Assembly (NCBI RefSeq): GCF_022581195.2
Contig: NC_061459.1
Coordinates: forward strand, 4,340,001-4,404,000
Length of the DNA stretch: 64,000 nucleotides
Direction: 5' to 3'
Source: Helicoverpa zea
Taxonomy: Eukaryota > Arthropoda > Insecta > Lepidoptera > Noctuidae
The notes below the pieces were generated by a model. That model was not told the DNA's origin. It ran no database searches and worked only from the letters and a program-made list of their open reading frames with translations. Every line of letters starts with the position of its first letter. Position 1 is the first letter of the stretch. Below are positions 13,301 to 28,300 of this stretch, one piece after another. Made by a program: the position numbers and the translations under genes.

Positions 13301-16300
13301 ACTCAATTTCCTTAATGGATCCGATCGTCTTCAAACAATAACAGTCACACAAAACACATCAACAAGCGTTTTTACAATACTCATCAACAAATCATTGTTT
13401 CAAACTACTGAAGCATGCTTTAAAGTTCAACAAGAGTCATTTCAGAAGAATGGCATTTTTTCGAAATTGTTGATTTCCGGGAAAAATATTTACCTACCTA
13501 AACGTAATCATCAGGTTCCATACTACTCCATTCTGTATGCTTTTTTATTGATGCTTCATTAAGAGACCATGCTCTTTTCTTTTATCTTGTATGAAAACTG
13601 GCTATTACCTCGTTTGGCATACACATTATTTGATTCACAAGAATAAAGTTGTTCACCCAATTACGGACCAAAAAGACCTTGCATCAATCCACGCCCTTGT
13701 CATTGAACTATTGTCAATTCAACCGTTTGTTGTATTAACATAATCGACATTCAAAACGGCCTCAATATCCCTTTTATCCTTAAGAGTATTTTGATTTTCC
13801 CCGTATAAGGCATTATCGCATACGTTGACATTTACAAAACCGGTTCCGTGCCATGGTCAGTTAGACTGCAGCCTGCATGTATGCAGATCGATGGCAGTAA
13901 CAATAAAATTATTTAATTTATTAAGGCCACAGTATTATTCGGACATGCAGATGAGGTTCGAAACAGAATTATGCAATACAACCTTTATCAGATTAAGGTA
14001 AAGACATCTTGATACTGTCAGACAGATAAAGTTATCGACTTTGAAATATATGCACTCGAAAGTGTGATATTGCAATAAAATCAGGTTCGCAGGTTGCTGG
14101 AATTCCCAACATCGAAATATTAGAAGGAAACATTTGAACTGCAGTAATGGACGAACCATTCACAAAGTAGTTAAACAAAAGAAATACAATATACCTAGAG
14201 ATTTTCACATTATCAGAACCTATCCATTCAAGATAATCCGCATTCATCTCATCAAAAACGTCGAGATAAAATACCTTACCATATAACGATAAACACTTTT
14301 GTGTCACTAGTATTTGGCTGATACTCAAAGAAAGATCAATTTTATATCAAAATGGAAAAAACTCTTCTGTGTGTGTTATTTTTTGTGGCAAATGTGTTCA
14401 GTGAACCAAGAGTTGATCCGCTGGTCCTGATCACCGGTCAAGGGTTAGTGAGGGGTCATAGGGCGTCTGATGGAGACTATTCCAAGTTTTTAGGAGTACC
14501 ATATGCCCAAGTGGACCCAGAAGATCCTTTCGGTGTAAGTACTTCGTTCAAACTTAAGAATTTGGCACTGGTCTAGCCGTTCAATGGTGAGCCTAGAATA
14601 GATGCGTCAGGAATTCAAATAGAGAACGTCTATTTATTTGCACTGAAATTCCTTTCGTGCCAGTTCGTCAATTAGAAACTATAAATAGATGTTTAATATA
14701 AACTTTTTAGAATACTCGCATTTAAAAATAGAAATTAAGCATATCATGCAAAATTAATTTATTTCCTGTGTGATACATAATGTCTTCATTTTTAATTGTT
14801 ATTTAAATCGTTAATTTTTCACACATAAAACCTGACACAACAAATACGATTAGTCACAGTGTTTTTACGTTGTATCGGAGTATTAATAACGATACTACTA
14901 CTTCGATAACCGTGGTGAGGTCGTTAACACCACTGCAATGGAAAGTGTTTGTTTTTAAATTAAAAAGCCGTTTATAATCTCATATATAGCTATCACTTGT
15001 TTATTTATTAATATGATGTTCTCTTTTGCATCTTTTATTGGAACTGATTTATAATTCCGTGTCACTTGCATGATGTAAACAGGAAAGTTTTATCAATGTG
15101 TACATGATGATGCCCACAGTGAGTTTCTTATTGTGATGACACCTAACCACAACTTTTTGGGAAGCCATAAATGTGCCCCCGAACCCAAAAGCTAATACAC
15201 AAAAAGTTTTTATACCATGTAGGTATGAAAAGTCCTTACTATCTTATATTCAAGGTTCGGTTTACTTTAGTGGTAATACCCTAAGCTGTGACGTCATTCC
15301 ACTCATCACGGTATCAGACTGATAGCCAAGAAATATCTCCAATCATATTGAATTCACTGATAAGTTAGATGTCAACGATCTAGTTCAAAGTTTAGTCAAC
15401 AACTCTTTAGAAACCTTGCTAGATAGCAATTTTATTTATATAGAATGCAACATAGAAAAACGTAATCCTTTTGAACGAAAACCTAAAGCAAAAAGGATGA
15501 AATACTATAGTTCGGCCATTCAGAGAATGCGTTCCTGACACGTCGCGATTGAACTGACGACGTAACTTTGCAATGGCGTTGCAGTTACGATAAAAATATT
15601 TTTGCTGGTTGTTTACCGTTTTAACAATTGAGGAGCATTAAAACAACATTATTATATCAATAATCAATGAATGTAGTTACGTCGTCAGTTCAATCGCGAC
15701 GTGTCAGGAACGCATTCTCTGAATGGCCGAACTTTAATAAGATATATTTTATTATTTCAGCCGTCACAAACACGACAACCATTTCAAGAGTTAATCTTCA
15801 ACGCCAAAGATGGATCAATCAAATGCCCTCAAATGGGTCCTTCAAGTAGTGACACAGAAGTTATTGACTGCCTGGCCCTCAATATCTATGTACCATTCAG
15901 AGCGGGTGCCATGGACCCTCTACCTGTACTAGTTTGGTTCCACGGCGGAGACTTCGTCAGAGGCAGTTCAGGAGAATATGGTGTCAAAAATCTCGTCAGA
16001 CATGACGTAGTGGTAGTTACCGTCAACTACCGTCTTGGGCCTTACGGTTTTATGTGTCTTGATACTCCTTCTGTACCTGGTAACCAGGGTTTAAAGGACC
16101 AATATACAGCTCTAGCTTGGATCAGGAAAAACATTGGGGCGTTCGGTGGCAATCCCTACAATGTTACTATTGCTGGTCAAGATGCTGGAGCCGTCTCAGT
16201 ATTATTACATTTATATGCAGATAACGATAAATTGTTCCACAAAGTAATTGTCGAGAGTGGAACTCCGCAGACTGAAGGCATGTTCGTGAACTCGGATGCA

Positions 16301-19300
16301 AATGCTGCTATCGTCTTAGCTGAGCATTTAGGATTCAATACAACTAGTACTGAAGAAGCTCTGAACTTCCTCACTAACTCTCCACATAACTTAGTCACAG
16401 CAGCTGCATATGAACTAGACTTACAACTCAGGCCTTGCCAGGAGAAATCTTTCAGTGGCATTGAAAACTTTGTGGAATACGATCCCTACTCATTAACAAA
16501 CGAGAAGAAAGTGAAAAATACGCCGGTACTCATTGGTTTAACGAGCCAAGAACGTGACTCGCTCAGCAGTGATTACTATGATTCCGATCCGTTTTATGAA
16601 AAATTGAAAAACAATTTCGATATCCATGGGGAACAGTTGGAAAAAGCTGCTACACTTGTGAGACGTTTTTACCTTGGTGATAAATCTGTGTCAGAGGATG
16701 TAGCGACAGAATTAGAGAATTTCGAATCTGATTTTGTGTACAATCATCCATCAGAAAGAATTATGACAAGGCTTTTGCAAGAGAATGTTGGATCCAGGAT
16801 GTATGAATATTTGTTTAGTTATGTTGGAGATTCGAGTAAAGAAGGCGCTGGACATTCGTCTGAACTTAAATACTTGTTCAATTTACAAGATGACGATACT
16901 GAAACGAGTGAAGAAGACCAGTTAATAATCGACCGTATTACAACCTTGTGGGCCAACTTTGTCAAATATGGGTAAGTATTTAGTTATATCAATAAATATT
17001 AGACTAATTTTTTTTACCAAAATGTTAACCAGGACATAAGTACTTTTGTCAATGAACCTAGAAACCACAAAACACATGTTTGATAATATTTCTGATACAT
17101 TTAATTAAAGTCTTTAAAATTCTAAATTCCAGAAACCCGACTCCTCGTAAGAGCGACCTGATTCCAGAGAAATGGACTCCAGCCACTGTTTCCACCAGAC
17201 CTACCATGATCATTGACACTGACATCAGAATGGAGAGCAGGATTGAAAACCAGAGGATGGCTTTCTGGGACCTCTTCTACTCAATGTATGGGAGCTACAG
17301 CAAGTTGGTGCGCGAATGTGTTTTTACCGACTGCTGCTAATTGTTACGAAATGTGGTCTTTATTTATAGTAGTGTACCTATTCGTTAAAGTATTTAATAA
17401 GCCCATGGGAAGTAAAAGATGTTGCCCTTCCTAGAAAGGGTACAAAATCAGGTTTGTGAAAATTTATTTTTCATAGCTGCGTTATTTTTTAACATGCTGC
17501 ATATGCTGCTCTTTTGGTAATTTTGACAAATGTTCACGTAAGGACGTAATGTTTGTACTATAAAATTAAAATTACCTATTGTTCAATATGTTATTGTTTA
17601 TTATTTTTTATGCGGTTTCCTCCTTACCAACTAATTAATATTTTTATGTGGTTTCGTCACTACTGCGAGCCTTAGTTTTGTCATATTTAAGTTAAGCATG
17701 ATGTAATTAAATATTTCTATACTTTTATGACTTTCATTTCATAAATATTTTGACAAGACAATTGCATCAAGAGAAATGACTTGTGGATATTTAAATGCCA
17801 CATTAACATAGTGTCAGGATCACAATCGTAAAACATTTTTTCAAACGGTATTTTGACTGACATTTAATTTGTAAGTACAGACCAACCACTCTAAGGAGAA
17901 CCTCATACATACACAGGTCCAATAATTGACCCAGGTCAGCTTAAGCTGATGCATTTACTATCGATACGCGGTTGACTGTACAATGGCAAGTCGGTGGCTC
18001 TTTTGTAGGTCGTTCGTCTCCAGCGGATGATGCTCATCAAGACAAATCGCCTTCACAAAGGATTTGGGCCAGCTTCGCCTCACGCCCACTGCAGTCCACT
18101 TAGGTCACTTGATCGCGTGTCGAGATTGCTTTTTTTTTTAACTACGTCTAATACGATGATGGCTCGTGCAGAAATTGAGGATGCTCCAATGAACGTAGTT
18201 TTAACTGTTGCCAATTTTAACATCCACAATAATATCATCGATGTATATAAAAACAGATTTATAAACATTGCTTTGGAAAAATAGCATTGTGGAGTTATTC
18301 ATGCGAATTAATTGCAATTACATTATTTTATCTACTATCTTCATTCCGTCAAGCTCTTTTTCCTCCAGTAATGATTCCAACTGAGGCAACGGGTGTGAAT
18401 TGCTTTTAGCTAAGCAGCATGTCTAATTCTACTGAAAAGCAAATAAATCACAATATTTTCACCATACTAGGTGATCCAAATCAGTATAAATAGAAGACTT
18501 TTGCTCAAAGAAAACAAGACCACAAAAAGTATACAACACAGTTTATGCATTTTCTGATATTACACGTCCGTAATGCCGAAGAAAGTATCGACAACCGCTA
18601 GTACTCCCTTCAGTTATATTTTTATTTACATCACAATAATATTCTACCGGTTGTCAGTTCGTGATGTGGTTGCCACTTTCAACAGTATCGGAGATAAAGT
18701 AATCAGACGTTATGACGACTTCGACAGTAATCTGACTTTCACTGTTAGGCCCATCGCTGCCAATACGGAATATTAGTTACGCCATTTTCACAATTTTCTC
18801 CAACTGTCAGCGCGTGACTATTTTTTCATCAAACTTATCAATTTGTTTATTTATTACTTCATAAATCTGCGGTGTTGACTCGCTACTTTTGGTGTCCAAA
18901 TTAATATCGGAATTATGCAATTCTTTAAAAACGGGATGTCACATTTCGGTATAGTTTTTGCATCGACAAAAAACAGATATCAATTAGAATAATTTAATCA
19001 GTTGTTACCTATTATTGTCCCCTATAATAACTCAGAGTTCATAGAAATAATGATAATGTCATTATGATTAACAATATCTATTCGAAACCTGGTTTACCTA
19101 TGCACCGACCTTCACATTTGCATATGGAGGAAAAATAAATGACAATCGGCAACAAAGCGTCAGACTACAACAGTTGAAAATAGCCAGATACAAAACATAC
19201 GTGAACTGTATGTTCCACCTATTAGCTTTGCCAAAGGAATTGTATCAGCGTATCCAGATACCACAATCTCATAGTGTATTCATTCATATCTAGTTATTCA

Positions 19301-22300
19301 TCCTCTTTCTCACTAATATTAGACATAACCTAATGCGTTAGTGCTTAGATGGATGTAGCTATAGAGATAGAAGTATGTGTTTGTGGCCATGTCTAGCCAT
19401 CATAAGTGAAGGTGAAACCAGACAGCCTGAAGATGCCATCAATTATGTACATAAGTAATTCAACTTTAAAGGAAAAGGCCAGTGAGATAACGTTGTATGT
19501 CGAGGGTTTTGTACTGATAGAAGATATTTTTGTCGAGTAAACAAGGATTACATAAGCAACATATTCTTTGAGATGAGCTAATGTGCTAAAAGATGCAAAT
19601 ATTTTAATAAATCTCATATTCAGTCTGATCCTATTAAACACCATAAAAAATAAAACACTGGTAAGATACAACTTTCGCATTTAGGACGAGCTAGTGAAAA
19701 CCAAAGTTCACTTACCACTTACTGTTTCATACATCGGAAAAATCCTGATGTGTCATTGGAAAACTACGCATGTTTAGAAGGGTTAGATAGACGCTAATAG
19801 TTCATATAGACCAATGCTTCTTTGGAAAAAACATGAGAAAATTTCTTAAAACTTACGCAAGTAAATGTCGACAGGATCCCGGTCGGTGCGTATATCACAC
19901 CCTGCTGATGACACGTTCATCTTGTACACTCCGAACTCCCCCATCTCCGGCCTCAGCTGGCATAGCAAGTCTCTGCACAATACAACAATCGATTAAAGAA
20001 TCTCCTATGTTATCAGAATCATCACTATGTACTATAAATGTCTTAGATACGTGATTAACCACTTCGATGTCTACGATGCAGACACAATAGTTCAAACGCA
20101 AAGTAATGCAGAAACAATTGGCGTGTATCACATATGACTCATGGGGTATGGAAATTGTTTATTTACTCAAAGTTTTTTTTTTAAAGTGTGTAACTGATAT
20201 CCACGTAAAGCTGCCAGGATTTCTTTTTATGTCTATCACTCATGTTTTCCCATAGCACGTTCTAAATATCTATTACAAAATCAGTCTCTTCTGTTAAAGT
20301 AGTATAAATTATCCTGAAATGTTAACTAAATCACATTTCATAAGATGCCTGAATTTCTATGAAAACGATCAGGAAATATCTTACCAATTAACTTTAAATC
20401 ATTCTAAACGATTCCAGAGAATACGAAGTTTACCTGGAAATTCATCCAGGCGAAAATGAGAATTTATCAATTTTCAATGCAACTTAGAGTACCCTCACAC
20501 TATAAACTTTGATCGACTGAACCCACTGATTGGATTCAAGATTTTCTTTAAAAAAGCATTTTTGCACACCACCGGGACAAGTATCGGCCAACTGTAAAGT
20601 CTGCAGTAAGCGGGTACTCTTACAGTAATACGGCGAACATTTAAGATTCTTTTGCATACGAGTCATGTAGCCTCAGCAGTGTCGTAAGATCTAAGCTGCT
20701 CACAAAGCCTTGGTAATTGCAATTCGCAATTTCCTATTGTTGACCAACTCTGTCTATGCATATGATGACTTTAGAACGTCAATTATTCATTCATTAAGAT
20801 TTCCTAATTATTCTCTTTTCAATGGCTATCCGTTCAACCTCTGATTAATCGTATCCCGGATCGACTCCCACGATTTGCAATGAAGCAATTAATACCGAAC
20901 AAAGTATAGTTTTCTTCTAGTCTTGGGTCAAGAAGTTTCATAGTTACGTTACGTTCTATCGAGAGCATGCTTTTCTCACGTTTTTTAAACGTTTGTGTCT
21001 TGTTAATTCTTTGCATTATGCGTTTGAAAACTTTGTTGTGATATGAGCAATTTATCTTGATTTTCATCATTATACTAACTACTAAATTGTCTACTATTTG
21101 GGATAATTGTGCGTAAGTCTGCAATCTAAATACGAGGCAACATGGACATAATTATTTGGAAGCACGATATTCTACCGATCCGGGTTTGGGTAATTCTTAT
21201 TTTCGCAAACTTTTGGTAGCAGGCGTTTACAAAATAATAATACGAAAGAGAGTAACCCGAACCAAAAAGAGAATATTAAAATATTACAAACTTGCTTCAA
21301 AATGCTTAACACATCTTCTCAAATATACCCATAACTGTAAAGTACCCAACACGCATAACAGTAAGCATTTGTAAATATTGACACGAGCATCTCGTTTATG
21401 CGTTTCGTTCTACGCAAGTTTACACGTCTCGTTCCACGTAAGTTTACATGAAGTGCGCGTCTCACTTTCTTAGACAGCGTGTGCTGTGAATTAAGTATAA
21501 AGTGCGGAAATAATTTGGACTGAATACGTGCTTTGTACAGCCTCACATTTTCTTTACTTACTTATATAACTTTAGGAAAGTCAAGAGGACAATGTTCGCG
21601 AAATATTAAGTAATCACTTGTTGAGTTTACCAATTTTGCGCGTTGCAGGTATTGAAAATATTGGACCTCTTTTAAAAATACTGGACGCACGGCCGGGTTT
21701 GCAAAATGATAAATACTTAAGAAGAACATTCACGAGTGAAAAGTAATTCCTATTAAATTAAATTGGTCTGTTTTGCCAATAATCTTAATTTATAAATATA
21801 TCATCAATTTAACCTTGAGATTAATCTAGCTTAAACATATTAATAAGAGGCAGCCAGTGCTCATTGAATTCAATTCGAATGTGCACCAGACGACAAACAT
21901 GAGCAAGAGATCTAATAATATCTAGCTGTTTAATATTTATAATACCTCAAAGAAAGTTTAACACATACCTAACATTTATATATACGAGTTTCTCATTTTC
22001 AATCAATTTTGCTAAAATCAATTGAAACTTTTTTGCATTGCTTATGGGCGCTTATGGGCGAAACTGCTACAAATTACGTACCTACATAGTAGTCTCCAGG
22101 ACTACGAAAACTAAGCCCTGCGCCATAGATATTAGTCCCCAGGCCGGCGAACAAATTTTTTTTTGATACATATACATTTAAGACTTTGTGACTGCCTTCC
22201 TTACGATGAGTCCGACAAACTTTTCGAATGCGCAAATTTTGGTACCGCTGCGTTTTTTAATGCTTGACTCCTGTAATTGTCGATATGACGTCACTATGAC

Positions 22301-25300
22301 TCTTCGTACATACCTGTTTCATTTTTTGAGATTCGTTTAATAAAGTTAACTAGAAAATGGTGGCCAACTTGTCCGATAAAGATCATGCTGCGTTTAGAGT
22401 GTCCACCATCCGAAAAATGTCGATATGACGTCACTGTGTCTCCCCATACGTACATGTCGGACAAGAATAACAATGATAGATAACATTATTCTAAATGCAA
22501 ATATGGACTTGTCCGACAAAGACATTGAGTTAAATAGTCAGTTCGACAAGAAAATGAGAAAAAAATATTACAATTGGAAGAAATTTATTGTTTTTGTCAA
22601 TTTCTGACTTAAATATTCACGTGCATTATTTAAGTATATTAAATTGGCATACTACTTACCAATTTTAATTACTATTTTAGAAAAAGTAGCCTGACTATGA
22701 CGTATTGTTGATAGTTTATATTATGTTAAGGAATAATATCCCACATCTATTAATGGACTATATATCAATCAAAAGGTCTTTTTAAGCGCAACATTTTGTC
22801 TCAACATACCACTTATCAATTCTTAGTATTTTAGAAGATATAGCCCAAATAAGGCGTATTATCGATAGGTTTTACTATGTTAGGGAATAATGTCCCACCT
22901 CTAGGTATGAACCATATGTCAATCGAAAGATCTTTTTAAGCGCTATATTCCGTCTTAACATACCACTTACCGATTCTTAGTATTTTGGAAAACATAACTG
23001 ACCTAAGGCATATTATTGATACTTTACATTGTGTTAAGGAATAACATCTCACTTGAAGTTATGAGCCATATTTCAATCAAAAAATCTTTTTAAGCGCAAG
23101 GTTGTATTAGCATAACTCCGACCAATTGTTAGTACTTTAAAAGCTAGAGCTTTTCTAAGATTATATTATCGGTAGGTTCTGTCAAGCTAATCCATTACTT
23201 CTTTAGTGACAAATTATATATTATTTGAAAAACCTTTCCAAATGACACATTTCGTGTTAACATACTTCCGACAAATTGTTAGTAGTTTAGAAGCTAGAGC
23301 TTATTTAAAATTATAATTATTGATAGATGTTTTCAATTAAATAAATCCCATCTCTAGTAATGAGTTATACATAATTCAAAAGACGTTTTTAAATGCAACA
23401 TTTCATATTAAAAAAACTTCGGCGAATTGTTAGTATTTCAGAAGCTAGAGCTGATATAAGATTATTTTATCGTTAGGTGTTTTCGAGTTAATAAATCCCT
23501 CCTGTAGTAATGATACATATATCATTCGAAACGACTTTCTAAATGCAACATTTACTATTAACATACTTCACACCAATTGTCAGTACTTTATACCAAATCT
23601 TAAAATATATCTATATTTTCCGGACGGGATTCTAGTTAACTTTATTAAACGAATCTCAAAAAATGAAACAGGTATGTACGAAGAGTCATAGTGACGTCAT
23701 ATCGACAATTCCAGGAGTCAAGCATTAAAAAACGCAGCGGCACCAAAATTTGCGCATTCGAAAAGTTTGTCGGACTCATCGTAAGGAAGGCAGTCACAAA
23801 GTCTTAAATGTATATGTATCAAAAAAAAATTTGTTCGCCGGCCTGGGGACTATATCTGAAAGTGTCTGTTCATTCGTCTTGCACGTGAAACTTCTCAATT
23901 GATTTTGATGATTTTGACCTGTTGCGGGAAGCAGTTCCTCAAAAAACTTGTCTAACCGTCAGTGTTTCTATCTCAAACAAATGTAATTATATCTTATTTG
24001 CATAACTTACGTGGTATCACCCGCAATTTTGTACGTGTCCGTGCTGTTAACGTACACCCTCCATGTGGACCGGCGCGCCGTGCTGGCCACCCATGACGTC
24101 TCCTCGCCAGCCGGTATGAACTCCTGCAGCTTGAACGGACACTAGAAGAAAAAGTAATGTTATGGTTACTGGAAGTCTACTTATAGCAGTAAAGTTACAG
24201 CCTTTTTATCGTCCCACTTCTGGGCACAGGCCTCTTTGAAATGTTTTTATGGGACTTATTGAGTAATTTTACAAAGCTACCTTCCGCCCATTTACACGTC
24301 TGCTTACGCTGTCACGAACTACTTTTAATAAGTATAAGTAAAAGTTTGCAGTGTGCCCGCACACTGCAAACTTTTAATCGGGCAATAGTTTCTTTGGGTT
24401 CATAAATCAGTATGAAGATGAATGGTTGTACGTACATTACACAGATCAAGAATATCTGATCAGTTTCATAGATTCAGTCTGAAAACTTTGATTGGAATTT
24501 AGACGGAATCTTGAAAAAAAAACAACCATTGTGACTACTCTCAGCCGACTGCTTAGGTACCTAGTATGCACTAGGTATACAGGTAGGCTAAAGGGTGATA
24601 TATTGATCCATAATGCAAAATAGAAATAATGTTACCGTTTCTTTTTGAGTCTTTGAGATATCACAACATGCTCATATCACAAAGATATCATAGCTTGCAT
24701 CCTTTCCAAACTAACACACTTTTGTAATGTTTAATTATATCAATTTGGATTGCAATAAAAATAAAAAGGCAAAAATGCACTTAACTTACTTTAAACAGGA
24801 AATAAAAAATAAATACTTAAAGTATGTAAGCTTCATTAAATCTGCGTAACATTTAAATGCATGTGTGAATTTCTTAATTAAACGTCAGCTCGAAACAAAA
24901 CAACATAAATTAAAACCATGATTACTTGGTTATGGTGGTAATCTTATAATAGTTACCGAGTATCATGTTGATAACTTCATTAATTTTATTCACACAGTTA
25001 ACGAATTTCTACTACAAATGTAGTGTTAACTGCCTACTTCTTACCAAACTGTTGTCTTTTTAACAATAGGCTCGTTAGATAAGACACATAACACGCTAAA
25101 CATTTTGCGGGAAACAAAAAGATTATGCAAAACAGCTCCCATATCAAAAGTTTACACCTCATTATATCAATATTGATGCTTCCGCCCGCGGTTTCACCCG
25201 CGTCCCGCCCGACATGACTGTTTCCCGCGGCCGGATTGTGACAAAAACTATGTCCTTCTCCTGGCTCTAAACTACCTCCCTGCCAATTTTCAGCTAAATC

Positions 25301-28300
25301 GGTTCAACCGTTCTTGAGTTATAAAGTGGAGAAACTAACACGACTTTCTTTTCTAAATATAATAAAGATATTTAGTGAATAGGAATGAGTCAGAATCAAA
25401 TGAACTTAAAACAGTACTAGTATAAACAATTAAGCCTTTCTAAAGCATACAACACCAATAATATTTCAAATACATAGTATCATACGAACATAATTCCAGC
25501 TTTGATAAAACAAAAGAATAATAAGTAAGTAACTTGCATGACGCATAGTTCGGCATGTGTTCACAATATGACTAATTTCACCCTTTTGGAGTGCAACGGG
25601 TAAGTCCACGGAGGGAAGAAAGATAGCGGAGATGCCATAAAGAAGGTAGGTCAGGCGCCTTCTTGTAAGTCAAGCAACGTACGGTAGGCGTGATCAGTTA
25701 CTAGAACTAACGAGACGAATAGGTTCCTTGTCAAATCAAAGGTAATCTGTCAAATATATTTTGAAAAGTTCTAGGCTAGTTCCACAGAAGACGTGTAGAT
25801 AAGGGCGGAGCTATAGTAACGTTCCTCGTCGTTCGGACACTCGCATTTTGGCGCGCTACATTCTTAGGAGATGTAGCGTTATGACATACTTCAATACTTT
25901 ATTGCACTCCATATGTTTCGTGATGGTGTTACATGTTGTTTTGGTACATTGTGGACCCCGTAAGGCACGGCAACGTAGAAGAGAGGAGGAAGCTAATTTT
26001 TTTATAAATATTATTATTGTACTAATTATTTTATTTTATTTTTCATGACTTCTCCGCTAGTCATTTTGTTCTCCATGGCTAAGTCATATGTGGCAACCGC
26101 CGTTTCATAGCTAGGCGTTCCCTTGCAATTGACAGTTCAGGGATCAATATACTTTGATGGGCGGTTAAGAGAGCAATCTTTTGATTAAAATGTATCAGTT
26201 CAATGGTCTAACAGTTTATTTGAATAAATAGAGTGAACAATAACGGTTTATGTAAAAACTGAGTAGTTAAATACTTAGTTTTTGGGTTAAGTCAGCTCAT
26301 GATTTTTTATTTTATTTATTCCTATAATTAAAATTAGTAGTGGCCTTTAGAAACAACTATAGATATGAGAAGGAAGAGATTTCTACGATAATAATACATT
26401 GCTACCACAAACAGGAAATTCAGTACAAATTATTACAGTAATAAAAATTGTGCACGAAAATTCCAGTAATTTTCCAAATAAAATAGGCTTTCCCTAAATT
26501 GAGTACAATATGAATTATGGGAGAGAGCTATAATTAAAAGTACAGCCAAATATATGTAGTTTATATTGTTATCCTGTTTATACTCGTGTTACACAGCGAT
26601 ACATTTCCCCCCTCTTAAAAAACAACATACAAACTGCATCAGAATTAAGACATTTTCCAATAGTTTCATACACGAAGTAGTTAGAACAATTTAAACAATT
26701 TTTCACTTCTGCAACAATTTAACTGTCAGTCTACTACCGAGTAATGAACTCGCTAAATCGTAGTAGAAGTATTCGCAACGCTTGTCCGCCTCGCTACTAA
26801 ATCATTGACAGCGGTAATTTCTCTGGCGTGTGCGAGCGTCGATCGCTTGACATACATTTTGCAATAACACCAAGATTTTCAATGTTTACTACTGTTTTAC
26901 ATGTTGTTTGTGGTGTTAAATACATAGTTTTATTAGACAATAATATGTTAGAGATATAAATCTATTTGTAGTAGTGTAATAGGTTTATTACACTTTTGTA
27001 TCCGTATTTAACCATTCAAATATTCCATAGTTTGGTAGTGCTTCTTACTAGCTTTTAGAGATGCCAATGTTTTTTTTTTTTTTAATCTGAACTGGAGATT
27101 TTTTGTAATTTTTACATTTGATTTAAATATGTCATACTTATTGTCCAAAAGAATGAATTATATCGAAGTTCCTCTTGCAGTAACTACCGAAAAAGTTAAA
27201 ACACTCGTGTAATATTTAAAATCAATATTTACATAGATGACGTCCTATGCCTATTAAAAGCAATATTTACCGTTTTGTTAAATTCATAATAAGAGGAAAA
27301 CAGGATTAAATGAATCGTTTAACGAGCACGAGTGCTTGTATGACTGAAATTGCTATACTATTTTTATTAAAACCAGAATAATTAATTATATCTTCCTTCT
27401 GGATCTATCGCATGAGCGTATCTGCCTACTGGATCAACAGTCAAAGATCTTTGCTTATTTAATTAAGTATATTTTTTCTTCATGCATAACAAGTCAATGC
27501 CTGCTAGTTAAAGCCACGCACATACTTATTTAGGTATTATTTACATAAAACTTGGGTAGGTATTTAAACGTTCCTAGTAATATGATGGTTACTAAATACG
27601 TGAATTTAGCTTGTTAGTTTTGTTATGATCTAATTTTCAGGAAAATGTATTCAAACTTATAATACCCACATTTAGCTATTCTCTAGTTCCAATAAGTTCT
27701 ATTTATTGTTGCCTTTGACGTCATTAGGTACTCCCAGACCGGTGCATTGATTAAAATTTTCCGGTAAATTAATTTATAAATAGGTGTGATTGAATTAAAT
27801 CTTTTGGGACAGAGACCATGTTGTCAATATTATTTACTATTTTTCCACCACTCAAAGGTAGACTGGTTAAAAATGCCTGACGCGTTAAGTCCGCCATTGT
27901 AAAATGTGCAAAAAGTATTTAACAAATAAATAAAATTATGAGTTAAAGCGAAAAGTAACAGACGAAAACATAATTTAATTATGCACAATTAAGGCATATT
28001 ATGTTATTTATCTATTTGAATCAGGAATCCAAGGCCTAATATAATAATATTATATTGTACCATTCTCCTAAACGCTTCCACATTAGATCAACAACACACA
28101 TACTTCAGCTTCTAACTTTCATCTTATTATCACCCATATAATTAACTATGGCCTGCATGTTTAGCTGACATAGATTGCAGTGCCCAGCAATTACTGGCAT
28201 GCGGGTACTTCCCTAGGAAATCCCCGTGACAAATGTACTGATCGATATACACCTTGATAGGTACGTTGACGTTTGAAAAAACTATAACGGTTATATGTCG

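Noticed and set aside
15701..15760. Start codon of the long carboxylesterase frame at 15701
   Set aside because: That ATG lies inside the MITE; the true exon begins at the AG acceptor at 15760 and joins exon 1 in phase.
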